From Dysgonomonas hofstadii (lineage in GTDB: Bacteria; Bacteroidota; Bacteroidia; Bacteroidales; Dysgonomonadaceae), in assembly GCF_014196915.1 (NCBI RefSeq), contig NZ_JACIEP010000001.1:434001-498000 (forward strand): a stretch of 64,000 nt of DNA, written 5' to 3'. Shown one piece after another: positions 14,967 to 23,957 of this stretch (position 1 is the first letter of the stretch; every line of letters begins with the position of its first letter). The position numbers and the translations under genes were made by a program. The notes beneath the pieces are model-generated. The model worked only from the letters and a program-made list of their open reading frames with translations. It was not told where the DNA came from and searched no databases.

Positions 14967-17555
14967 ATGAGATTTTTTTATTTTTTACCAGTATTATTTT
15001 TTATTATGTTGTCTTCCATAGTTTTGGCACAGAAACCTATCTATATGCAGATAAATGAAAGTTGGCAATTCAAACAGGCCAGGTTGGATAATTGGTATCC
15101 GGCAACAGTACCCGGAGTAGTGCATACCGATCTTGTCAAGAATAAATTGATAGAAGATCCTTTCTTCGGGCTCAATGAACGAACCATGCAATGGATAGAC
15201 AAGGAGGATTGGATCTATGAAACAAATTTTGACGTATCATCCGAAATCTTTGAGAAGAATAACATTTCTATTTTCTTCAAAGGATTGGACACTTATGCCG
15301 ATGTATATCTTAATGAGGAAAAAATACTGGCAGCGGATAACATGTTCCGTGAATGGAAAGTAGATGTAAAGAAATTACTGAAACAAAAAGATAATAAACT
15401 AAGGATATATTTTTATTCCCCGATAAAAAAAGCGTTGCCCGAATGGCAGGCCAGTCCGATCACTTATTTTGCATCTAACGATCAATCGCAAAACGGCGGA
15501 ATGTTCGATGCGAAAGTCAGTGTTTATACCCGTAAGGCCGGATATCATTACGGATGGGACTGGGGGCCACGGTTGGTTACTTCCGGTATCTGGAAACCGG
15601 TTATACTGGAAGCATGGAATGATGTGAAAATAGAGAATGTACATTACATACAGAAAAATGTAACAGCCCGCCATGCTGATATTGATACTGGCATCGAAAT
15701 ATTATCAGATAAGGATGCACAGACAGTAAAGATTCAAATACTGGACGAGAACACGGATAAGATATTAACCGAAACTTCATCTGAACTGACAGCAGGAAAA
15801 AACATAGTAAATGTAAACTTCAAACTGAAGAATCCGACCTTGTGGTGGAGTAACGGGCTGGGTAAACCTCATTTGTACAGTTTCAAAACAAAACTGATAC
15901 TGAATGGTGAGACTGCCGATGAAGATAAAACCCGCGTTGGTATCCGTTCCATAGAAGTAGTCAGAAAGCCTGATAATGAAGGCTTGGCATTCTATTTTAA
16001 ACTGAATGGAGTTCCAATATTCTCGAAAGGAGTTAACTACATACCCGGAGATGTTTTTTTGCCCCGTCTAACAAGGAGCGACTATGAGAAGACGATAAAA
16101 GATGCAGTAGATGTCAATATGAATATGATACGTGTCTGGGGAGGCGGTATCTATGAGGATGATATATTCTACGACCTTTGTGACGAAAATGGCATTCTTG
16201 TATGGCAGGACTTTACATTCGCCTGCAGTGTATATCCTTTAGGCGATAAGATGAAAGAAAATATAAGACAGGAAGCTAAAGACAACATTCGCCGTTTGCG
16301 CAACCATGCATCGCTTGCTCTCTGGTGCGGCAATAATGAGATTATGGATGCGATATTCAATTGGGGATGGATGGAAAAATATAAAAAGGAAAATCCGGAA
16401 CATTTTAATATTATTCTGAAACAATATTTTGATCTTTTTCACGAACTGTTACCTGAAGCGGTGGCAGAACATAACCCAGAGACTTACTATCTCCCTACAT
16501 CACCTTTCAATGATATGAAAGGCACACGAAGCGAGACTTCGGGCGATTATCATTACTGGGCCACCTGGCAGCAGGGGCTTCCTATTTCAACATTCAATGA
16601 TGTTCGGAGCCGTTATTTCAGCGAATATGGTTTTCAATCTTTTCCGACGATCGAAACTGTGAAAAAATACGCATCCGACAGCCGTGACATGAATATATAT
16701 TCAGATGTGATGATGTGGCATCAAAGGGGTGGAATGAACGCCAATAAAACAATAGAGAAATGCATTATCAATGAATATGGCAAAGCGAAAGATTTCGAAT
16801 CCTTTCTGTATCTCAGCCAACTGTTGCAAGGCGATGCCATGAAGATCGCCATGGAAGCACACCGGCGCGATATGCCATTCTGTATGGGTAGCCTTTACTG
16901 GCAGCATAACGATTGCTGGCCTGTGGCCTCATGGTCGAGCAGGGATTATTGCGGGCAATGGAAAGCGCAGCATTATTTTACAAAAAAGGCTTTCGATGAA
17001 ATATTGATATCGACTGATCTGAAAAATAATAACTTAGATGTATATATTATTTCCGACAAGTTGGAAAAACTGAAAAGTAAATTAAGGATACAGATTATAA
17101 CACCGGATGGGAAAGTTATCTCCGATATAAGTAAGGATATCATTGCCGTACCAAATTCGAGCACCAAGGTTTTAGAATTAAATCTTGCTGAATTACTAAA
17201 AGAGGAGAAAAAAGAAAATGTTATTATTTATTCATATCTTGAAAACGATAAAAAACCGCAGTATGAAAACATTTCATTCCTGACCGAGCAAAAGAATATG
17301 CAATATCCAGCTTGTCAAATAACCCAAAATATACTTGCTATCGATGGAGGATATGAAATAAATTTAAAGAGTGATAAATTCGCAAGAGGTATCTTTCTAT
17401 CGATAAAAGGAACTGATCATCACTTTAGTGATAACTTTTTTGATTTACTTCCTGGTAAAGAATATAAGATAAATGTGACTACATCTTTATCCCTGAATGA
17501 ATTTGAGAAACAGCTAAAAATAATATCAATAGCAGACGCCTTAATAAATGAATAA
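14967..17555 (+). CDS. GH2 beta-mannosidase, exported
   Basis: This exo-acting enzyme removes terminal beta-linked mannose. The 862-residue protein has a signal peptide ending V-L-A-Q and the typical beta-mannosidase layout. It has an N-terminal sugar-binding domain with W-Y-P-A-T-V-P-G-V-V-H-T-D and N-E-R-x-M-Q-W-I (~40-85), an Ig-like domain, and a TIM barrel with the active-site strands V-W-G-G-G-I-Y-E-D-D and W-C-G-N-N-E (acid/base Glu458). The nucleophile Glu553 lies in Y-F-S-E-Y-G-F-Q-S. C-terminal Ig-like domains follow. The 95-residue spacing of the two glutamates fits the family. Only 11 bp separate it from the symporter gene, so release and uptake of the sugar are probably co-expressed. 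Confidence 0.93.
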   Translation: MRFFYFLPVLFFIMLSSIVLAQKPIYMQINESWQFKQARLDNWYPATVPGVVHTDLVKNKLIEDPFFGLNERTMQWIDKEDWIYETNFDVSSEIFEKNNISIFFKGLDTYADVYLNEEKILAADNMFREWKVDVKKLLKQKDNKLRIYFYSPIKKALPEWQASPITYFASNDQSQNGGMFDAKVSVYTRKAGYHYGWDWGPRLVTSGIWKPVILEAWNDVKIENVHYIQKNVTARHADIDTGIEILSDKDAQTVKIQILDENTDKILTETSSELTAGKNIVNVNFKLKNPTLWWSNGLGKPHLYSFKTKLILNGETADEDKTRVGIRSIEVVRKPDNEGLAFYFKLNGVPIFSKGVNYIPGDVFLPRLTRSDYEKTIKDAVDVNMNMIRVWGGGIYEDDIFYDLCDENGILVWQDFTFACSVYPLGDKMKENIRQEAKDNIRRLRNHASLALWCGNNEIMDAIFNWGWMEKYKKENPEHFNIILKQYFDLFHELLPEAVAEHNPETYYLPTSPFNDMKGTRSETSGDYHYWATWQQGLPISTFNDVRSRYFSEYGFQSFPTIETVKKYASDSRDMNIYSDVMMWHQRGGMNANKTIEKCIINEYGKAKDFESFLYLSQLLQGDAMKIAMEAHRRDMPFCMGSLYWQHNDCWPVASWSSRDYCGQWKAQHYFTKKAFDEILISTDLKNNNLDVYIISDKLEKLKSKLRIQIITPDGKVISDISKDIIAVPNSSTKVLELNLAELLKEEKKENVIIYSYLENDKKPQYENISFLTEQKNMQYPACQITQNILAIDGGYEINLKSDKFARGIFLSIKGTDHHFSDNFFDLLPGKEYKINVTTSLSLNEFEKQLKIISIADALINE

Positions 17556-17566
17556 ATAATAAAAAC

Positions 17567-18892
17567 ATGAAAAACAGCAAATATTTATATTGGATCACAT
17601 TTGTAGCGATTAATGGAGGATTGATGTTTGGGCTTAACATGGCATCTATTTCAGGCGCTACGGAAATGTTGCAAAGCGATTTTTCATTAAGCAACAGCGG
17701 CCTCGGAATGGTTACAGGCTCAATGATGCTCGGTTGTCTGATTGGGGCATTATTCACGGGAAGTCTGGCTGAAAGATTCGGCCGGAAAAAGATAATGATA
17801 TTCGCTGCTATTTCTTTCATCATTTCAGCGTTGGGTTGTGCATTATCCAATAGTCTGGCTATGCTGACCGCTTTCCGTATTCTTACAGGTATTACCGTAG
17901 GCTCAATATCTGTAGTCGGACCCATGTATATTTCGGAAGTTGCACCTGCAAAAAAGAGAGGAACACTGGTGTCGTTTAATCAATTAGCGATAACTATCGG
18001 AATCCTTTTAGCTTACTTTCTGGATTATCTGTTGGTTGATCTGGGAGACCAAAGCTGGAGGTATATGCTGGGAATTCCTGCTGTTTTCGCTGTACTATTC
18101 CTAATTTTCCTTATTATATCCTTTCCCGAAAGCCCGCGTTGGTTGTTGAAGCAGGGTAAAAAAGAGTTATCCCTGACTATCTTTGAAAAAATAGAAGGAG
18201 GTATTCCTGAAGAATTATCAGAATTAAAAATATCGAATAACAACACTACCTCTATTTCTATCAAAGACTTATTTAGAGGAAAAACAGGAAAGATCGTATT
18301 CATCGGTACACTGATCGCTGTATTTCAACAAATAACAGGGATAAATGCGGTTCTTATCTTTGCCCCTGATATTCTGAAATCGGCAGGCGTCGGAGGAGAA
18401 ACTGCTTTGCAACAATCGATGCTCGTCGGGCTGGTTAATTTCTTAATGACCATTGTCGCTATTCGCTTGGTGGATAAGAAAGGACGCAAGACATTGTTGC
18501 TATCAGGGGCGATAGGAATGACCATCGCATTATCTTTCCTTACTTATCAGTTTACTCAACCGGACAGGAACTCCACTCTGGTACTGATCGCATTATTATT
18601 GTATATTGCTTTTTTCGCAGCATCTTTCGCTCCTGTAATGTGGGTTATTATATCGGAAATATACCCTGCTGATATAAAAGGACTGGCTATGTCTTTTTCT
18701 ACAGCAGTGAGCTGGGTGTTTACGTTCATAACTGTTTACACAGCTCCTTTAATCCGCTCCAACTGGGGAGATTATGCTCTATTTGCGATTTATGCCTTAT
18801 TTTCTGTATTGGCTTTTATTTTTGTAAAGAGATATATACCCGAAACAAAAGGCAAAACATTGGAACAAATACAAGAAGAACTGAAATTATAG
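17567..18892 (+). CDS. MFS sugar porter (sugar:H+ symporter)
   Basis: This inner-membrane monosaccharide importer has 441 residues, about 12 hydrophobic segments and the sugar-porter family signatures: G-S-L-A-E-R-F-G-R-K-K after TM2 (65-75), P-E-S-P-R-W-L before the central loop (from residue 187), D-K-K-G-R-K between TM8 and TM9, and P-E-T-K-G-K near the C-terminus (from residue 425). It is the last gene of the locus, 11 bp after the beta-mannosidase gene. It likely imports the released mannose or glucose for the ROK kinase. No obvious terminator follows. Confidence 0.93.
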   Translation: MKNSKYLYWITFVAINGGLMFGLNMASISGATEMLQSDFSLSNSGLGMVTGSMMLGCLIGALFTGSLAERFGRKKIMIFAAISFIISALGCALSNSLAMLTAFRILTGITVGSISVVGPMYISEVAPAKKRGTLVSFNQLAITIGILLAYFLDYLLVDLGDQSWRYMLGIPAVFAVLFLIFLIISFPESPRWLLKQGKKELSLTIFEKIEGGIPEELSELKISNNNTTSISIKDLFRGKTGKIVFIGTLIAVFQQITGINAVLIFAPDILKSAGVGGETALQQSMLVGLVNFLMTIVAIRLVDKKGRKTLLLSGAIGMTIALSFLTYQFTQPDRNSTLVLIALLLYIAFFAASFAPVMWVIISEIYPADIKGLAMSFSTAVSWVFTFITVYTAPLIRSNWGDYALFAIYALFSVLAFIFVKRYIPETKGKTLEQIQEELKL

Positions 18893-19219
18893 TTCTACAG
18901 AGTGCCTTTTCTTCTGGAATATCTTTGCTATAATGAATTTAATCGGACTTTTCGCGACATTCTAAGTCGGTCTTATTTGATGTTTAGACAGGATTCTCCA
19001 GATTGTGGCAGTTTAACATTAAGTTAGATAATACTCGGTTGATTCTCTACCAACCAAATCTATTGAGTTTTGGAAACTGCCAAGTTTATGAAATGACCAT
19101 ATAACACCATCTGTTATAGTTATTTCAAAACCATTAATAATTTCATTAATTTTCAGAGGCGAGTATAGCGAGTATAGAACGTTCTCTATTTCCTCATTTT
19201 CTATGCTATAATAAAAGGT

Positions 19220-19254
19220 ACCAATATTTCCATTAAAATTATGGAAATATTGGT
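19220..19254. repeat. Perfect 14-bp inverted repeat
   Basis: Arms 19220-19233 and 19241-19254 are perfect reverse complements around a 7-nt A/T spacer. The repeat lies inside the decayed gene and reads through its best-preserved segment, so it may be a chance coding palindrome or a terminator/recombination relic. Confidence 0.6.
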
Positions 19255-19600
19255 CCGAAGCGGATCCCTTCTAAATATTATCTGCAGCTTGTAGATATAA
19301 TAAATTAGTAGCCTCTGTTATCTCTATTTAAAAACGAAATCTCCAGAATCGTAAGAATTATTGGCTGATTGAACAATTATCCCACCGGCATTTAATACCC
19401 AACATCTTTAATCAAATTGAAAACTACAATATAGTCTGTTATGATATTCTAAACTGGCTCTGGCAATTTTCTTATCGTCTGTCGATAAGCTAAATGCTAA
19501 AATAGCCCTATAGCCATCTTTCATTCAATAAATATATGCTTCTGAAAACAATAGTACTGTAAGTTGCACATATTTTCTATTTCATCGGTGTCAAACAATC

Positions 19601-19608
19601 TATATTTG
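19601..19608 (+). promoter_or_regulatory. Candidate sigma-ABfr -7 box of PUL 2
   Basis: The sequence tatatttg matches the Bacteroidetes -7 consensus TAnnTTTG exactly and lies 37 bp before the first sulfatase ATG. No TTG is present at the usual -33 distance, which fits an activator-dependent promoter. The HTCS encoded within the locus is a possible activator. Confidence 0.5.
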
Positions 19609-19644
19609 CGTACAGAAATACAATAAAGTACGTACATAATACCT

Positions 19645-21168
19645 ATGAAAAACTCAATCTTATATTTATCTACATTGTCTTTAATAGGATGTGCTGCTCA
19701 ACCCGAAGAGAAGCCCAATATTATCGTTATTCTCGCAGATGATTTAGGCTTTGGGGATGTCAGTGCCTATGGTTCTACAACAATACATACTCCAAATATA
19801 GACAGACTAGCACATGAAGGCGTTTGCTTTACTAATGGATATGCTACCTCGGCAACATCCACCCCAAGCCGTTATGCATTAATGACGGGAATGTATCCAT
19901 GGAAAAATAAAGATGCTAAGATCCTTCCGGGTGACGCACCACTTATTATAGACGAAAATCAATATACACTTTCCAAAATGATGCAAAATTGCGGATATGC
20001 AACAGGAGCTATTGGTAAATGGCATTTAGGAATGGGTAGTGGCAATGTTAACTGGAACGAAACAGTAAAACCGGGTGCAAAAGAAATCGGATTTGATTAT
20101 TCATGTCTTATTGCTGCGACTAACGACCGGGTACCTACAGTGTATGTGGAAAACGGGAATGTTGTTGGCTTAGACCCAAATGATCCTATAGAGATAAGTT
20201 ATGAAAAGAATTTCGAAGGTGAACCTACTGCTATATCCAATCCCGAAATGCTGAAAATGAACTGGGCGCACGGACACAACAACTCCATAGTCAATGGTAT
20301 ACCGCGTATCGGTTATATGAAAGGGGGAAAAAAAGCCCGATGGAAAGACGAAGATATGGCCGATTATTTCATAGATAAGGTTAAAGGATATATAACAGAA
20401 CATAAAAACTCCCCTTTCTTCTTATATTACGGCCTGCATCAACCTCATGTGCCACGGGCACCTCATGAACGCTTTGCCGGAAAAACAACAATGGGGTCCC
20501 GGGGGGACGCGATTATAGAAGCAGACTGGTGTGTAGGTGAATTATTGGCTCATTTAGAAAGAGAAGGACTTCTGGAAAATACGATCGTTATTTTCTCCAG
20601 TGATAACGGGCCTGTTCTTAACGATGGGTATAAAGACGGTGCAGCTGAACTGGTTGGTTCGCATTCTCCTGGTGGAGGTTTGCGTGGTGGAAAGTACAGC
20701 TTATTTGACGGAGGAACCCATGTGCCTTTGTTTGTGTATTGGAAAGGTAAAATTCAACCGATAAAATCTGATGCATTAATTAGCCAGATGGATCTTCTTG
20801 CTTCTTTGGGAGATATGCTGGGTGCATCTATCCCCGAAGGTTTGGATAGTCGTAATTATTTAAATGCATTTCTTGGAAAAGAACTAAAAGCCCGCGAAAA
20901 TTTTGTTGTCGAAGCTCAGGGCAGGATGGCATATCGTAGTGGAGAGTGGATTATGATTCCTCCTTATAAAGGTTCGCAAAGAAATCTGACAGGAAACGAA
21001 CTTGGTAATATCGACGAGTTTGGTCTATTCAATGTGAAATCGGATAGGGAACAACAAACGAATGTTGCCGTACAGCATCCGGATGTTCTTGAGAAACTGA
21101 AGCAGGAATTCTTTTCTCAGGTAGAAGGCTTTTATAGTACTAATGTAGAAGAAGAACCATTGAAATAA
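19645..21168 (+). CDS. Sulfatase (S1 family, serine-type), lipoprotein
   Basis: This enzyme removes sulfate esters from glycan. The 507-residue protein starts with a lipoprotein signal (L-I-G-C, Cys16), so it is membrane anchored. N-terminal calcium/metal ligands lie in I-L-A-D-D-L-G-F-G-D (Asp32-Asp33). The sulfatase signature S-T-P-S-R (Ser72-Arg76) is followed by L-M-T-G, so Ser72 would be converted to formylglycine. G-K-W-H-L-G, H-Q-P-H-V-P and S-S-D-N-G-P complete the active-site pattern. It is the first gene of PUL 2, followed by a GH43 gene. The specific sulfate position is not deducible. Confidence 0.93.
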   Translation: MKNSILYLSTLSLIGCAAQPEEKPNIIVILADDLGFGDVSAYGSTTIHTPNIDRLAHEGVCFTNGYATSATSTPSRYALMTGMYPWKNKDAKILPGDAPLIIDENQYTLSKMMQNCGYATGAIGKWHLGMGSGNVNWNETVKPGAKEIGFDYSCLIAATNDRVPTVYVENGNVVGLDPNDPIEISYEKNFEGEPTAISNPEMLKMNWAHGHNNSIVNGIPRIGYMKGGKKARWKDEDMADYFIDKVKGYITEHKNSPFFLYYGLHQPHVPRAPHERFAGKTTMGSRGDAIIEADWCVGELLAHLEREGLLENTIVIFSSDNGPVLNDGYKDGAAELVGSHSPGGGLRGGKYSLFDGGTHVPLFVYWKGKIQPIKSDALISQMDLLASLGDMLGASIPEGLDSRNYLNAFLGKELKARENFVVEAQGRMAYRSGEWIMIPPYKGSQRNLTGNELGNIDEFGLFNVKSDREQQTNVAVQHPDVLEKLKQEFFSQVEGFYSTNVEEEPLK

Positions 21169-21223
21169 AATATTGAATGATAAGCCCGGGAGGCTTTCGT
21201 ACAGGAAGCACAGTATTGTCTGC

Positions 21224-21231
21224 TATGTTTG
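21224..21231 (+). promoter_or_regulatory. Possible secondary -7 box before the GH43 gene
   Basis: The sequence tatgtttg fits TAnnTTTG and lies 37 bp before the GH43 ATG, the same distance as at 19601. A weak aagcc/ggctt hairpin at 21182-21196 precedes it. No TTG occurs at the -33 distance. It may allow separate initiation, but a chance match is possible. Confidence 0.35.
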
Positions 21232-21268
21232 TGTAATAAATAGTAAATAATTAAATAGTAATAAATAT

Positions 21269-22261
21269 ATGAAAGTATCTATACAATTATTAATGGCATT
21301 TATAATATTAATGTGTGGAAGTTGCCAGACAACAAAAGACAACAAGGTAGATACACAGCAGGATGAAATTGCGTTTGCCGACCCGACTATATTTGTCGAA
21401 AACAACAAATATTACCTGACAGGCACACGTAACAGAACCCCTCAGGGTTTTTCGATATTCGAATCAACAAATCTGGAAGATTGGAAGACTGCAAACGGAG
21501 ATACTCTTCAGCTAATTTTACGGGAAGGAGATTCTGCGTATGGAGAAAGAGGTTTTTGGGCACCTCAGATATTTAAAGAGGGGAGCAAATACTATATGAC
21601 ATATACGGCAAGTGAACACACAGTATTGGCCTCGTCCAATTCAATATACGGTCCTTTCCGGCAGGACGAAGTTCGCCCTATTGACGAGAGTGCCAGAAAT
21701 ATCGATTCGTTTTTGTTTAAAGATTCAGATGGAAAATATTATCTCTACCACGTACGCTTCAATAAAGGGAATTATCTATGGGTAGCAGAGTTCGATTTAC
21801 CCAATGGTCGTCTCAAATCCGAAACACTCAAAAAATGTTTTGACATAACAGACTCCTGGGAAGCGACAACCAATTACAACTCTTCCCCCGTAATGGAAGG
21901 GCCTACAGTTGTTAAAATGGATGATATTTATTATCTGTTTTATTCTGCAAATCATTTCAGAAACATAGATTATGCGGTTGGTTATGCAACATCTAAATCT
22001 CCTTACGGGCCATGGGAGAAATACGCAGGTAATCCTATTATTCATCGAAGTATTGTACACGAAAACGGCTCCGGACATGGCGATTTGTTCCATGGGCCGG
22101 ATGGACGTTATTATTATGTATATCATGTACATAATTCCGACAGCATTGTGCAGCCCCGCAAAGCACGAATTGTACCAATGATTATGAAAAAGAACAGAGA
22201 GACCGGGATATATGACATATCTGTTGATCCATCAAATATTATTATACCTAGAATCAAATAA
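21269..22261 (+). CDS. GH43-like five-bladed beta-propeller glycosidase, lipoprotein
   Basis: This is probably an arabinofuranosidase, xylosidase or galactosidase-type enzyme of GH43. The 330-residue lipoprotein (C-G-S-C signal) has the catalytic base in A-D-P-T-I (Asp38), the pKa modulator in N-I-D-S-F-L-F-K-D (Asp146) and the acid in M-E-G-P-T-V (Glu210). It also has the blade motif F-W-A-P-Q-I-F. The length matches a single catalytic domain with no extra binding module. It sits between two sulfatase genes, suggesting sequential sulfate removal and sugar release on the same glycan. Linkage specificity is not visible. Confidence 0.87.
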   Translation: MKVSIQLLMAFIILMCGSCQTTKDNKVDTQQDEIAFADPTIFVENNKYYLTGTRNRTPQGFSIFESTNLEDWKTANGDTLQLILREGDSAYGERGFWAPQIFKEGSKYYMTYTASEHTVLASSNSIYGPFRQDEVRPIDESARNIDSFLFKDSDGKYYLYHVRFNKGNYLWVAEFDLPNGRLKSETLKKCFDITDSWEATTNYNSSPVMEGPTVVKMDDIYYLFYSANHFRNIDYAVGYATSKSPYGPWEKYAGNPIIHRSIVHENGSGHGDLFHGPDGRYYYVYHVHNSDSIVQPRKARIVPMIMKKNRETGIYDISVDPSNIIIPRIK

Positions 22262-22279
22262 TTACTATACCAGATTATT

Positions 22280-23935
22280 ATGAGGAAAAACACTATCTTA
22301 CCTTTAATGTGTGGAATAGGGGCAACAGCAGTTCCCTTATCAAACGCACATGCCCAACAAACGGCCGACAAACCTAATATCGTATTGATATTATTGGATG
22401 ATGTTGGCTACTCGGATTTTGGCTGCTATGGTTCTGAAATTGAAACTCCTAATATTGATCAGTTGGCAGACAACGGGATCCGGTTACGCCATTTTTACAA
22501 TCAGGCGCGTAGTGCTCCTACTCGTGCATCATTATTAACGGGATTATATCCCCATCAGGTTGGTAATGGCGCTTTAGGCAAGGTGCCGGGTTACAGTGCA
22601 TATCAAGGACATCCCAACGAAGAAAATGCATTTATTCCTGAGGTCTTAAAATCTGCTGGATACTTTAGTGTAATGACCGGTAAATGGCATCTTGGCCAAT
22701 ATCAGGGAGTAACTCCGATAAAACGTGGTTTCGACCGATCGTTGAATGCTCCTTTCGGAGGCTTCTATTTTTCTACGGATGTAAATAGTCCCAAAAAGGC
22801 TAATGGAAATACTTTATTTCTGAATGATGAGAAAATCGCTTTCGATGATAAGCGTCTTCCCGAAAACTGGTATTCTACACATTTATGGACAAAATACGGG
22901 TTAGAGTTCATCGATGAAGCAATTGATAAAAAACAACCATTTTTCTGGTATCTGGCTCATAACGGAGCGCATTTCCCTTTACAAGCCCCCCAAAAAACGA
23001 TCGATAAGTATAAAGGGAAATATATGAATGGCTGGGAAGATGTGCGCAACGCACGTTTCCAAAAACAGCTGGAAATGGGATTGTTTGAAAGTCCCGATCA
23101 ACTGACACCCCGTAACCCTAAAGCCCCAGACTGGGCTTCTCTCACGCAGGTCGAAAAAGAGCGCTATGATTTACAAATGGCTATTTATGCAGCAGTTATA
23201 GAAGAAGTAGACCGGAGCATTGGAAATGTAGTTAAACACTTGAAAGAAAAAGGCGTATTAGAAAATACATTAATCATCTTACTTTCAGATAATGGCGGAA
23301 ATGGAGAGCCGGGCATAGAAGGTCGCTTTGTTGGTAAAAAACCGGGTGCGGTGAATAGTACTGTATTCCTTGGTGCTGCATGGGCTGATGTTGCCAATAC
23401 ACCATTTTTTCTCTATAAACATCATGGACACGAAGGTGGATGTAATACACCATTTATTGTTTCTTATCCGAAAAAAATTGATAAAAGTTTGAACAATACT
23501 ATTCAGAAAGATGATTACGGTCATGTTATCGACATCATGCCTACACTGGTAGAACTAACCGGAGCCACTTATCCTTCCTCACGCGATGGACATAAGGTTC
23601 CTCCAATGGAAGGCGTTTCATTATTGCCTTTATTAAAAGGGCAGCATGTTAATCAACTAAAACCGGTTATCGTCGAACATGAGGGTAATAAGATGCTCCG
23701 CGAAGGAGATTGGAAGATAGTGCAGGAATATAAAGAACCCGAATGGAGGTTATATAATCTGAAAAACGATCCGACCGAGATGAAGAATCTTGCAGAAAAA
23801 GAACCGGAAGTATTGAAGCACATGGTTGGTGATTACAATAAAATGGCAGACCACATTGGAGTCGAAAGTGAAATTGAGTTCAAGATTGGTAAATGGTATA
23901 CTCCGGTGGAAGAATATCTCAATAATAGAAAATAG
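22280..23935 (+). CDS. Sulfatase (S1 family, serine-type), exported
   Basis: This 551-residue sulfatase has a signal peptide ending near A-H-A-Q. L-L-D-D-V-G-Y-S-D-F-G carries the metal-binding aspartates. The signature S-A-P-T-R (Ser78-Arg82) is followed by L-L-T-G, making Ser78 the formylglycine precursor. G-K-W-H-L-G, N-G-A-H-F-P-L and L-L-S-D-N-G-G are the other conserved sites. It is closely similar in layout to the sulfatase at 43126, and both end with a segment carrying the conserved W-K-I/L-V, so the two are probably paralogues with related substrates. It begins 18 bp after the GH43 gene. Confidence 0.93.
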   Translation: MRKNTILPLMCGIGATAVPLSNAHAQQTADKPNIVLILLDDVGYSDFGCYGSEIETPNIDQLADNGIRLRHFYNQARSAPTRASLLTGLYPHQVGNGALGKVPGYSAYQGHPNEENAFIPEVLKSAGYFSVMTGKWHLGQYQGVTPIKRGFDRSLNAPFGGFYFSTDVNSPKKANGNTLFLNDEKIAFDDKRLPENWYSTHLWTKYGLEFIDEAIDKKQPFFWYLAHNGAHFPLQAPQKTIDKYKGKYMNGWEDVRNARFQKQLEMGLFESPDQLTPRNPKAPDWASLTQVEKERYDLQMAIYAAVIEEVDRSIGNVVKHLKEKGVLENTLIILLSDNGGNGEPGIEGRFVGKKPGAVNSTVFLGAAWADVANTPFFLYKHHGHEGGCNTPFIVSYPKKIDKSLNNTIQKDDYGHVIDIMPTLVELTGATYPSSRDGHKVPPMEGVSLLPLLKGQHVNQLKPVIVEHEGNKMLREGDWKIVQEYKEPEWRLYNLKNDPTEMKNLAEKEPEVLKHMVGDYNKMADHIGVESEIEFKIGKWYTPVEEYLNNRK

Positions 23936-23957
23936 CATAATCCTTAATTTATAACAT

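Larger units (their letters stand above)
19019..19637 (-). pseudogene. Decayed minus-strand gene of unknown function
   Basis: No intact ORF exists in the 752-bp gap 18893-19644. Read on the minus strand, consecutive protein-like segments can be joined: 19637 to ~19525 (38 codons), 19524-19408 (38 codons), 19405-19327 (27 codons), 19327-19274 (18 codons) and 19270-19019 (83 codons). They are separated by two frameshifts and two in-frame stops (TAA at 19408-19410, TAG at 19271-19273). The best-preserved part is the C-terminal 83 codons, rich in Asn, Ile, Phe and Tyr. Together they would make a protein of about 205 residues. I do not recognise a family. The first segment is the least secure because the sulfatase promoter lies in it. 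Confidence 0.5.
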
